Below are positions 1 through 10,151 of a stretch of DNA of 64,000 nt, in pieces. The notes beneath the pieces are model-generated. The model ran no database searches and was not told the origin of the DNA. It saw nothing but the letters and a program-made list of their open reading frames with translations. How positions within the stretch are numbered: position 1 is the stretch's first letter; each line of letters begins with the position of its first letter. The DNA comes from a bacterium (GTDB taxonomy: Bacteria > Electryoneota > RPQS01), in contig JAHDVH010000006.1 of NCBI GenBank assembly GCA_023382385.1, positions 1 to 64,000 of the forward strand, given 5' to 3'. The position numbers and the translations under genes are program-made.

Positions 1-61
<61 letters not shown>

Positions 62-269
62 TCCAATCTGCTCGCCGAACGCGTTTTCGAACCCGTTCGC
101 AGTTGTGGCAGACGGATATGGTCGAAGGCCTTTTAGACTCCGTGGCGGAACCTCTCAGATCGCACATTTCCTATTAGAATTTTGAAGACGGACAAAGCAG
201 CTTTAGTATAGCTGCACCTTGATCGGCAATTGGCCGGTCAAGGTCGTTCTCCGTCGTTCACTTTTGTTC

Positions 270-343
<74 letters not shown>

Positions 344-373
344 CTCATGCGCGGGCTTGACTGAGTCGGACTT

Positions 374-446
374 GGGGCGTTAGCTCAGCTGGGAGAGCGC
401 CGGCTTTGCAAGCCGGAGGTCATCGGTTCGATCCCGATACGCTCCA
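374..446 (+). tRNA. tRNA-Ala (TGC)
   Basis: A 73-nt cloverleaf 30 bases after tRNA-Ile. The acceptor stem GGGGCGT pairs with ACGCTCC (one G-U pair), the anticodon TGC is at 407-409, and the T-loop is GTTCGATCC. CCA is not encoded. Confidence 0.97.
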
Positions 447-765
447 CAATGCTGTGGGGCGGCATCAATTTTTTGTTCTTTGCTTAAGTCTCCGTCGCGA
501 CAACCACTCCTGCCGAGTAGCGCGTCGTTAGAATGGAGAGCCGGAAGTGATTCCGGTCAACATCCTCCGGTGGATAATGAAGCCGGTGAGTTCCTACCCT
601 GCGCAAGGGTAGTCATTCGATCTTTGACAATTGGAAGGAAAAATGTAACTTCGTTGAGAAGTACGTTTTCTCGAGCATAATCTAAACCGAGGATAGCGAT
701 TCAAATCCGGAAGTTTTGGGTAGCGGTTGGCATTCAACGGCAATACAAAGCTCTAAAAGGATTTT
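447..765 (+). other. tRNA-Ala to 23S spacer with boxA-like site and 5' half of 23S processing stem
   Basis: No gene lies in these ~320 bases. GATCTTTGACAA at 619-630 resembles the rrn antitermination boxA (TGCTCTTTAACAA in E. coli). From 626 to 731 the spacer is complementary in order to 3697-3788 downstream of 23S: GACAATTGGAAGGA (626-639) with 3775-3788, AACTTCGT (647-654) with 3764-3771, TTCTCGAGCA (668-677) with 3743-3752, CCGAGG (687-692) with 3735-3740, GCGATTC (696-702) with 3725-3731, and GCGGTTGGC (723-731) with 3697-3705. This is the expected form of an RNase III processing stalk. Confidence 0.8.
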
Positions 766-3677
<2,912 letters not shown>

Positions 3678-3696
3678 AATTAAATTGTCTTCGGAA

Positions 3697-3788
3697 GCCA
3701 ACCGCTTCCCGAAGCTTCCACTGAGAATCGCAGACCTCGGAATGCTTGAGAAATCGGCTTCCGACGAAGTTGCATCCTTCCAATTGTC
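3697..3788 (+). other. 3' half of 23S processing stem
   Basis: The 23S-5S spacer is an ordered complement of 626-731 upstream of 23S; the paired blocks are listed in the 447-765 entry. Its last block TCCTTCCAATTGTC (3775-3788) ends 11 bases before 5S, so nearly the whole spacer serves as the 3' arm of the stalk. Confidence 0.8.
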
Positions 3789-3799
3789 AACGTTTTTTT

Positions 3800-3913
3800 C
3801 CGCTGGTCATAGAGAAAGGGCCACACCTCTTCCCATTCCGAACAGAGTCGTTAAGCCTTTCTTCGCCGATGGTACTTGCTGGGCAACTGGCTGGGAGAGT
3901 AGGGCATCAGCGG
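3800..3913 (+). rRNA. rrf: 5S rRNA
   Basis: A ~114-nt 5S gene. The terminal helix CCGCTGGT (3800-3807) pairs with ATCAGCGG (3906-3913), with one G-U pair. The internal conserved segment CCCATTCCGAACAG is present. It lies ~120 bases after 23S in the usual 16S-23S-5S order. The ends are accurate to a few bases. Confidence 0.95.
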
Positions 3914-3924
3914 GAATTTTCTTG

Positions 3925-3955
3925 AAGCCTCGCAGCACTTGCTGCGAGGCTTTTT
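3925..3955 (+). terminator. rRNA operon terminator
   Basis: GCCTCGCAGC (3927-3936), loop ACTT, GCTGCGAGGC (3941-3950), then TTTTT. A textbook intrinsic terminator 11 bases after 5S that closes the rRNA operon. Confidence 0.95.
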
Positions 3956-4014
3956 GTTTGCTGCCGTAAACCCATGTAAATTAAATGTCCAATTCTGCCC
4001 TGTAGCAATATCGC

Positions 4015-4043
4015 TTGACAAAAACTATAGAAATCAGTAAATT
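4015..4043 (+). promoter_or_regulatory. Housekeeping promoter for 4124
   Basis: TTGACA (4015-4020), 17 bases, TAAATT (4038-4043). It is the first of ten sites in this window with 17-base spacing and a TAnnTT -10. The predicted start is near 4050, leaving a leader of about 75 bases. Confidence 0.7.
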
Positions 4044-4123
4044 ACGGCGGTTCTGGAACATCCCTAAAGCAAATGAGGTATTTAGAGAGGTTGCCAGAGC
4101 AGAATAAACGTAGAGAGGGTATG

Positions 4124-4687
4124 ATGAAGAAGCTTTTGATTCTGATGCTTGCGCTGACCGTTGTTGCACTTCCCGCGCTGGCAGGTGAAGGTCACGACCA
4201 TGCGATAGTTAAGCCTGCAGCCGACGATGTCCAATTGGGCACTCTGCATGTGGCTAATAACGTCGTGTCGCTGCATGACGGCCAGAAGACCGCTTTGTGC
4301 GCCTGTGGATCGAACTTTGACGTTACTGAGAAGTCACCGTCTTTTAGCTTTAACGGTGGGACATACTATCTTTGTGGCGAAGGCTGCAAGGCGAAAATTG
4401 AAGCGATGGACGAGGAGACAAAAGCGGGGGAAATGCCGGGACTCCAGAAGGCAGTGCTGACTTCGGAGCATCTGATGTCCAACGAGATGATCAAGGACGG
4501 AAAGAAAATGGCGACCTGCGCATGCGGTCAGACGTTTGAAGTCAAGGCCGAGACTCCCAGGGTGATTGCCGACGGGATGTGCATGGGCGCCTGCTGTGGC
4601 GGCTGTGCCCAACATGTCCTGAAAGCAAGCGCAGAAGAGCGTGCGGCCATGATGAAGAAAGTCATGCACACAGATCATTCCCATTGA
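4124..4687 (+). CDS. Secreted Cys/His-rich putative metal-binding protein
   Basis: A 187-residue protein I cannot assign to a named family. An N-terminal signal peptide (MKKLLILMLALTVVALPALA) is followed by a His-rich start (GEGHDHA). Two similar halves then carry cysteines: ALCACG...YYLCGEGCKAKI and ATCACG...CMGACCGGCAQH. The tail ends HTDHSH. The CxCG plus CxxxC pattern resembles the small TRASH/YHS-type heavy-metal domains, so a periplasmic copper- or zinc-handling role is an inference. I chose ATG 4124 because GAGAGGG at 4113-4119 is well placed for it; ATG 4121 is immediately before it. It is monocistronic, with its own promoter at 4015 and terminator at 4707. Confidence 0.75.
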   Translation: MKKLLILMLALTVVALPALAGEGHDHAIVKPAADDVQLGTLHVANNVVSLHDGQKTALCACGSNFDVTEKSPSFSFNGGTYYLCGEGCKAKIEAMDEETKAGEMPGLQKAVLTSEHLMSNEMIKDGKKMATCACGQTFEVKAETPRVIADGMCMGACCGGCAQHVLKASAEERAAMMKKVMHTDHSH

Positions 4688-4706
4688 AACTTGCTTCAAA
4701 AGTAGT

Positions 4707-4733
4707 AAGAGCCTCCCAGCGGGAGGCTCTTTT
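4707..4733 (+). terminator. Terminator after 4124 gene
   Basis: AAGAGCCTCCC, loop AGC, GGGAGGCTCTT followed by TT. An 11-bp stem 20 bases after the stop codon. Confidence 0.9.
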
Positions 4734-4780
4734 GTTAGATGGTGGTTGAAATTGGAGCACGGAATGGGTAGATTCGGGAT

Positions 4781-6469
4781 ATGAGACAGCTAATTCTGGT
4801 GTTTGCCCTGTGCTCGATTGTCATCTCGGCCGAGGCGAGTGGCCCTCTGGCTGGATTTCCATTGTCAAGCCACCCTTGGTACGAATTCATGGAGAGAAGG
4901 GAGACTTCGGGAAAGATTCGAATCCAATCGTCGACGCGACCCTATTCCGTCCTCGGGTCTTCAGGGTCTGACTTGATTGGCTTCGTCAGTGACAGTGGTT
5001 CCTATGACGACGAAGAGAAACTGACAAGGGAAGTCGGGCGCTTTGCGTGGGAGTTGAATTCGCACCTGCGGATCGCGCGTGGTGGCTATGCCCTGCCGGA
5101 ATTCACAGATACGACGAGTCACCAATATCCCAAGTGGCCGCGCGTTCTGGGAGTGTTATTCGAAGATGGCACCCACACATACACCTATGTAGCTCCCGAG
5201 GATTCCGTCGCCTTCAGCTTTCAGCCCGTCTATGGCCTTGAGATCATTGAAACTGACGATGAGCGAGGCAAAGTTTCACGATTCACCGGCGGCTTTCGTG
5301 TGACGGCCGGATATGGCCGACGGCTTTACGGCTTCGTGGATTTTCGCGATCACACGGAATCGGGGAATGGTCCGTATGATTCGCGGGAACGACTCTACGA
5401 GGATCGTTGGGCCGCCGCAGATCTGAAGGGTAACAGCAGTACGTCGTACGACGTCTCGGAATCGATGCTACAGTACTATGGCAGGCATCTCTCTGTTTCT
5501 GCGGGTCGGGGGCGACATAGATGGGGGCCAAGTTACTTCGGAGGATTGCTGCTGAATGACTTCGCTCCTCCATTCGATTACGCACGATTCGACTTGAATG
5601 TCTCACGAGTAAGCTACACATTCCTGCACGGCTTCCTACACTCCATGCAGACCGGAGACAGTTTATACGTGAATCCGGACGGTCGGCCGCGCACGTTGGG
5701 TGCAGAGAAGTATCTGTCCGCACAGCGAATCGAAGTTACGCCTCGTGACAATGTCCTGCTGGGATTTTCGCAGTCGGTCGTATACGGCGATCGTGGTCTG
5801 CAGTTGGGATATCTGACTCCGCTGAACTTTCTCTACAGCGTACAGCACTCGAATGACGACAAGGACAATCTGTTGCTGGCACTGGATGGCAAGTGGCGGC
5901 CGATTCCAGGGCTTAAGCTCTATGGTGAGCTGCTGCTCGACGACGTTTTGGTTGGAGATCTCTTCTCCGGCACGGGGAACAGCAAGAATGCCTATACTCT
6001 TGGAGTGCATGGAATGATCCCGAGCAACTTCTGGAATCACTTTGACGCTCGGTTCGAGTATACCAAGATTCGCCCGTTTGTATATTCGCACTTCTTCGAC
6101 GTGAACACATATTCGCACTGGACTTCTCCACTTGGCTTCACGCGCGAACCGAATAGTGAGTTTATGACTGCGCGGCTTGGTGGAAGCTTTTATCCGTTTT
6201 TCTGTTCGTTGACATACTCGCGTCAGAATCACGGCGCAAACACTGAAACAGAAAACGTCGGCGGATCGATTGACGCACCCAATTACGCCGGCAATGACAA
6301 GGAATTCCCGTTTCTCGCGGGCCTCTTTGAGCGAAGCGAGGAGTTGATCTTGAGTGCCCGCTACGAGATTCTGCCGAACCTGAATGTGATCGCACAAATC
6401 GCGGAAGTCAAGAAAAGCCGCGCGCAGGACCGCACAGAGTGGCGGGCGGGATTTAGTTGGAATCTCTAA
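4781..6469 (+). CDS. Outer-membrane beta-barrel, capsule assembly Wzi-like family
   Basis: 562 residues with an N-terminal signal peptide (cleavage near SAEASG). The body is rich in alternating aromatic/polar strands typical of an outer-membrane barrel and ends in an aromatic-rich final strand (FSWNL). The motif GRGRHRWGPSYFGGLLLND near residue 243 is typical of Wzi-like/capsule-assembly barrels, which help anchor surface polysaccharide. A polysaccharide-related role is inferred from family resemblance only, as no capsule genes lie nearby. The next gene starts 13 bases inside its 3' end, so the two are translationally coupled. Confidence 0.7.
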   Translation: MRQLILVFALCSIVISAEASGPLAGFPLSSHPWYEFMERRETSGKIRIQSSTRPYSVLGSSGSDLIGFVSDSGSYDDEEKLTREVGRFAWELNSHLRIARGGYALPEFTDTTSHQYPKWPRVLGVLFEDGTHTYTYVAPEDSVAFSFQPVYGLEIIETDDERGKVSRFTGGFRVTAGYGRRLYGFVDFRDHTESGNGPYDSRERLYEDRWAAADLKGNSSTSYDVSESMLQYYGRHLSVSAGRGRHRWGPSYFGGLLLNDFAPPFDYARFDLNVSRVSYTFLHGFLHSMQTGDSLYVNPDGRPRTLGAEKYLSAQRIEVTPRDNVLLGFSQSVVYGDRGLQLGYLTPLNFLYSVQHSNDDKDNLLLALDGKWRPIPGLKLYGELLLDDVLVGDLFSGTGNSKNAYTLGVHGMIPSNFWNHFDARFEYTKIRPFVYSHFFDVNTYSHWTSPLGFTREPNSEFMTARLGGSFYPFFCSLTYSRQNHGANTETENVGGSIDAPNYAGNDKEFPFLAGLFERSEELILSARYEILPNLNVIAQIAEVKKSRAQDRTEWRAGFSWNL

Positions 6470-7131
6470 CGGACTATCCGGCAACAACGCTAATCGTTGG
6501 CGCGTCAGGCGATTTAGTCGAAGTTGGCCGGGAACTTGGTGCCCGTGGCGAAAGAATTGCCTTGTTGTCCCGTGATGCTGCGATGCTCAATGGCTTCAGA
6601 GAGCGACTGGAGCATCGCGGGGTGGAGTGCGCTGTGATTGAAGCGGACGTGACAGAGTCGGAATCCGTTTTGACCGCTTTTATGCGTTTAGGCAAGTGGT
6701 CTGTGCGTTTGGATCGCATGATTTACAACGTAGGAGCAGTTTCCAATGAGCGTGCGGTGGAAGTCAGTGAGTCAGAATTGGCTCGTGTGATGGGAGTGAA
6801 TTTCTTCGGGTTCGTGAATTGTTTTCAGCTCGCATTGCCCATGTTTCAGCGACTGGGCCGTGGCCACGTTGTGACGATATCGAGAGTAACAGAGAGTGAC
6901 GAGAGTGCAGTGTCTGTTGCGTATGCGGCAAGCAGGGCATCACTCCAAATCTATGTCAACGCCTTGCGCAATGAGCTTGCCGAGAGACACATCGATTTCA
7001 CAGATGTTCTGCTTGGTCGAGGTCTTGTTGCAGGCGAGACTCAAGAATTGAGGTGCGAAGAAATTGTCGCTGGGTTGATGCGCGTAACGGAAGAGCGACC
7101 TGCGCGATTTATCATTGGCAAGATTGGTTAG
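6457..7131 (+). CDS. Short-chain dehydrogenase/reductase family protein with altered active site
   Basis: 224 residues with a Rossmann start TLIVGASGDL, NVGAVS (the NAG-type motif, residues 91-96), Ser142 and Tyr156 in the SDR positions. The catalytic YxxxK reads Y156-A-A-S-R160, so the lysine is arginine. The glycine-rich loop is also reduced (GASGDLVEVG). The enzyme may be divergent or may bind nucleotide without classical catalysis. It starts at TTG 6457, overlapping the preceding barrel gene by 13 bases; no better start is visible downstream before the Rossmann strand. It is followed 28 bases later by the selenoprotein gene. Confidence 0.8.
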   Translation: MESLTDYPATTLIVGASGDLVEVGRELGARGERIALLSRDAAMLNGFRERLEHRGVECAVIEADVTESESVLTAFMRLGKWSVRLDRMIYNVGAVSNERAVEVSESELARVMGVNFFGFVNCFQLALPMFQRLGRGHVVTISRVTESDESAVSVAYAASRASLQIYVNALRNELAERHIDFTDVLLGRGLVAGETQELRCEEIVAGLMRVTEERPARFIIGKIG

Positions 7132-7159
7132 GAAATATTGAATTAACAGAGTATTAGAG

Positions 7160-7381
7160 ATGAATTGGTCAATTGAGTACTGTGTAGTTTGAAACTACGG
7201 TCCCAAGGCGGTCAGTTTGGCCGAATTTGTTCAGAAACAAGGATTTCCTGCCCCAGAACTTATCAAGTCAGGAGGCGGTGCGTTCGAGATAAGAAGAGAC
7301 GGACGCCTCCTTTTCTCCAAGTTCAAAGAGCACCGTTTCCCAGATCCAGAGGAAGTGCTTAAATTACTTGCAAGTAAGTGA
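7160..7381 (+). CDS. SelW/Rdx-family selenoprotein (in-frame TGA = selenocysteine)
   Basis: A 73-residue protein whose codon 11, TGA at 7190-7192, is read here as selenocysteine. Before it the frame reads MNWSIEYCVV; after it NYGPKAVSLAEFVQKQGF. Later come the family-defining segments SGGGAFEIRRDGRLLFSK and HRFPDPEEVLKLLASK, ending at TGA 7379-7381. This gives the thioredoxin-like CxxU motif (Cys8, Sec11) of the SelW/SelT/SelH (Rdx) family. The frame stays open for 62 codons after the TGA with clear family pattern. Just downstream, CGGTC (7209-7213), loop AGTTT, GGCCG (7219-7223) forms a hairpin 21 bases past the TGA with G in the second loop position, as expected for a bacterial SECIS. ATG 7160 is the only start after an in-frame stop at 7139. 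The Shine-Dalgarno is weak. Likely a small redox protein. Confidence 0.85.
7209..7223 (+). promoter_or_regulatory. Candidate bacterial SECIS hairpin
   Basis: A stem of five pairs, CGGTC/GGCCG (one G-U), around loop AGTTT. The loop starts 21 bases after the TGA at 7190-7192. Known bacterial SECIS elements have the apical loop roughly 16-37 bases downstream, with G among the first two loop bases. Both conditions hold. SelB binding is inferred. Confidence 0.6.
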
Positions 7382-7424
7382 AACCATCGGCACCTGTGAT
7401 TCTCAAGAAATGTGTCAGGAGCAA

Positions 7425-7453
7425 TTGACAAGTCCTCTCTTGAGCAATATATT
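7425..7453 (+). promoter_or_regulatory. Housekeeping promoter for 7573
   Basis: TTGACA (7425-7430), 17 bases, TATATT (7448-7453). The predicted start is near 7460, with a leader of about 110 bases. It begins just after the selenoprotein gene, so 7573 is a separate unit. Confidence 0.8.
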
Positions 7454-7572
7454 GTGTTTGATGGCGTGTGAAGCACACATTACGAAGTTTTATAACCTTT
7501 CGCGGGTCGTTGTAGATCGATTAGGAACAGAAGGTTAACCCCAAATCACTCCGTTCTTCAAGTAGGATGACC

Positions 7573-9210
7573 ATGCAGTTGGTAACCACTTTTCGGGTGC
7601 TGGTGTTTGTTGCCTTAGCCTCCGTGGCTTCGGCAGGGGTGATGTATGTTCCTGCAGGCCCAGTAAGCGGTAAATGGAGTGGCGGTGACTCAGTCGTCGT
7701 TGCATCCGGAGCATATGTCCCTCAAGGCGAAGAGCTTGCAATTGAACCCGGTGTTCGAGCGTTCTTTGAAGGGTTGGGACGCTTTGAGGTTCAGGGACGC
7801 CTCGTCATTCGCGGGGTCGCCGATGACCCTGTGATCATCTACTGCGTGAATGGTTGGCGCGGGATGCGCTTCTCCGGCAGTCCGGTCAACAACGTATTGC
7901 AATACGTGCATTTCTCGCCACAGGCCGGGTTGGCACGACAGGCAATTGAAGTGAACGGCATGGCCGGCTCGAAATTGACGATTGAGAATTGCGATGTCAG
8001 CGCGAATAACGGCTGTCTGCGGGTAAACGGCGGCGAGCTGTCTGCACTTGACAATCATTTCACGACGCACGGACTGGCCTCTAAAGTTGTCGAGCTGTCA
8101 GCGCTGCATGGACAGATCTCGCCGGACTGTGAATATGCGCCAGGCAACATTTTTCGCGGAAACTTCATCAAGGCAAGTGTGGCTGGAGCAAATCCGGGTG
8201 AACCACACGATCCGTTGTCTATGACCACCGGGTTGTTAGTGGATCAGTCCACAAACATCTGCTTGTCGGAAAACGACATCGTGGTAATCGCTCCGTTTAT
8301 CGTTGTGGGCGCGCGATTCCTGAATCGCCCGACCGCAGGAGCGCAGATTTGGAGAATGCATCAGTTTGTGATTTATTCCGAAAGCACGACAGAGACGGCG
8401 CTCGGAATCGTCAATGAAGTAGACGGGGACCTCGAAGTCACCAAGTCAACGCTTGCTGTAAGGGGAAGCGGCGGCTATATCTCGACGTGCTATTTTGTGT
8501 CACGTACTGCTCACATACTTGTGAATTCCAGCACTGCAGTTTTGGGTAGCGAGCGCGATGTGTATTTTAACACCAGCGGCGTGGGCCAGATAGATGCGGA
8601 CTATGTGATCAAGTGGGCGATCGATGAACCGAGTTTGGACGACATCACTGGCGATACTGTGCCCGGCGCAGCGGACGAATTCTACCATCTCAATAACAAT
8701 CCCAATATTCGGGAAGGGGATTCGGTCTGGACTGTTAATCCGTTGTTTGCAATGATCGGAGACTGGCGGAACTGGAACAGCAGCGATGATATTCGCAGGT
8801 TCTTTGGTTTGACGCAGGCTTCTCCGTGTATCGATCGCGGGGACCCGCAACGCGGTCAGGACCCTGATCTTACGCGTTGGGATATCGGGCACGGCTATTA
8901 TGACCAGAGTACGTCATCCGCTGATCCACTGCCCGGAATAGTCGAAAGTTCACGTTTGCTGGCGGCCTATCCGAATCCGTTCAATCCAGCAACGGTTTTG
9001 CCAATCGAGGTTGCAAGGCCGGGGATTCTTCGTGTCATCGTATGGGACATCTTGGGTCGTGTGGTCCAGCAGCGCGAGATAGCTGTCTACCAGCCCGGCT
9101 TGCAAAACGTGCATTTTAACGGTGAATCCCTGGCATCAGGGATGTATCTGGCTCAAGCGGAGTTTGATGGGAGAGTCTTGGGGAGCCAGCGATTAGTCCT
9201 TATTAAGTAG
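7573..9210 (+). CDS. Secreted right-handed beta-helix protein with C-terminal sorting domain
   Basis: 545 residues. The signal peptide (MQLVTTFRVLVFVALASVASA) is followed by a segment typical of secreted beta-helix proteins of FCB bacteria: a 'produce/allow a long-lived value' start (YVPAGPVSGKWSGGDSVVVA), EPGVRAFF, then repeats (FEVQGRLVIRG, LTIENCDVSANN). The last ~85 residues hold YPNPFNPATVLPIEV...VWDILGRVV...LASGMYLA, a FlgD-like/type IX secretion sorting domain. Export through the outer membrane by a type IX-like route is inferred. ATG 7573 is preferred over ATG 7567 because AGGA at 7564-7567 is five bases upstream of it. Own promoter at 7425 and terminator at 9230. Confidence 0.8.
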   Translation: MQLVTTFRVLVFVALASVASAGVMYVPAGPVSGKWSGGDSVVVASGAYVPQGEELAIEPGVRAFFEGLGRFEVQGRLVIRGVADDPVIIYCVNGWRGMRFSGSPVNNVLQYVHFSPQAGLARQAIEVNGMAGSKLTIENCDVSANNGCLRVNGGELSALDNHFTTHGLASKVVELSALHGQISPDCEYAPGNIFRGNFIKASVAGANPGEPHDPLSMTTGLLVDQSTNICLSENDIVVIAPFIVVGARFLNRPTAGAQIWRMHQFVIYSESTTETALGIVNEVDGDLEVTKSTLAVRGSGGYISTCYFVSRTAHILVNSSTAVLGSERDVYFNTSGVGQIDADYVIKWAIDEPSLDDITGDTVPGAADEFYHLNNNPNIREGDSVWTVNPLFAMIGDWRNWNSSDDIRRFFGLTQASPCIDRGDPQRGQDPDLTRWDIGHGYYDQSTSSADPLPGIVESSRLLAAYPNPFNPATVLPIEVARPGILRVIVWDILGRVVQQREIAVYQPGLQNVHFNGESLASGMYLAQAEFDGRVLGSQRLVLIK

Positions 9211-9229
9211 CTGTTCCGATAGTGTTTAT

Positions 9230-9265
9230 GCGGATCGTTGGGTTTCCTGACGATCCGCTTTTTTT
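9230..9265 (+). terminator. Terminator after 7573 gene
   Basis: GCGGATCGT (9230-9238) and ACGATCCGC (9250-9258) flank an 11-base loop and are followed by seven T. Confidence 0.93.
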
Positions 9266-9299
9266 GCTCGGCCATCGTGCAAATCATGTGCACAGATAG

Positions 9300-9328
9300 T
9301 TGACTTGCACGCAAATTGTTGATACCTT
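9300..9328 (+). promoter_or_regulatory. Promoter for 9335, very close to start codon
   Basis: TTGACT (9300-9305), 17 bases, TACCTT (9323-9328). The expected transcription start (about 9334-9336) coincides with the ATG at 9335, and no Shine-Dalgarno precedes that ATG. A leaderless mRNA is possible. Confidence 0.55.
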
Positions 9329-9334
9329 CAAAGT

Positions 9335-10123
9335 ATGAAAACGTTGTTCGCAATAGCGATAATCACAGGATTGATTTCGAGCTGCGGCTGGACGCCGGAA
9401 CGTTCAAATCCCTATGACCCGCAGTCAGACCGTTATGTGGAACCGCCGATGGCAAACCGTCAGCCGAAAATTGACACTTTGATCGTGAATACGGAGTGCA
9501 TCAATCTGCCGATTGACGATGACTGCGGAGTGATTATCAAGGCTGCCATCAGTGATGCGGATGGAAACCTCAATATTGACTCAGTCATTGCTTCCATCAA
9601 TGGCCGGCGATTCGGCAAACTTGCCTATGATGCCACTGGACAATTCTGGCAATTGAAGCGGCGCGAAACGGAACTTGATTCAGCGGCGGAAACATACGTG
9701 GGAAGCAATGTTCTTGTCACCGCGATAGACGACTCCGGTGCGGTCGCGCAACGTTCCTTGACCTTCCCGAACCTCTTCGTGGACTATCCCACCACAAATT
9801 GGCCGCGTGATCTTGAATGCGTCTGTCCTGACTATCTCGATTTCTCGTGGATTCGCTGGAACGGTCAGGGTCAGCCGCGCAACTACGAGTTGAGATTTTA
9901 TTACGCGAATATCGTCGAGATTCCGCAGATTACGATTAGCAACATCGCAATTGCCGATACGTTCAGGCACGTGGATCCACGCTTTGAACCCGCAGACAAT
10001 AACCCGCTCGTATTCTACGGATGGCGACTTTTCATTTACGACCAGCTCGGTAACAGCGCAGGCTCGGAACCCAAGACATTCAAGTACTTCAACATTTGCA
10101 CAGACAGTTGTACCGGCCCATAA
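9335..10123 (+). CDS. Lipoprotein of unknown function
   Basis: 262 residues with a lipobox LISSC (Cys17) after a short hydrophobic stretch, then GWTPERSNPYDPQSDRY, a start common in FCB-group surface lipoproteins. The rest looks like one or two immunoglobulin/fibronectin-type beta domains (VIIKAAISDADGN, YLDFSWIRWNGQG). It contains cysteines in small clusters near the C terminus (CTDSC). No enzymatic motif is seen. It lies 28 bases before the sigma54 activator gene and may be co-transcribed with it. Confidence 0.7.
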   Translation: MKTLFAIAIITGLISSCGWTPERSNPYDPQSDRYVEPPMANRQPKIDTLIVNTECINLPIDDDCGVIIKAAISDADGNLNIDSVIASINGRRFGKLAYDATGQFWQLKRRETELDSAAETYVGSNVLVTAIDDSGAVAQRSLTFPNLFVDYPTTNWPRDLECVCPDYLDFSWIRWNGQGQPRNYELRFYYANIVEIPQITISNIAIADTFRHVDPRFEPADNNPLVFYGWRLFIYDQLGNSAGSEPKTFKYFNICTDSCTGP

Positions 10124-10151
10124 GCGGCAGGTAACCTTACTAACTACTCTC

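Noticed and set aside
5663-6487. 274-codon open frame on the minus strand opposite the Wzi-like barrel gene
   Set aside because: It is a mirror of the + strand gene's codon pattern, with no signal peptide, domain or ribosome site.
7231-7476. 81-codon minus-strand frame over the selenoprotein
   Set aside because: The + strand frame has clear Rdx-family pattern, and this one has none.
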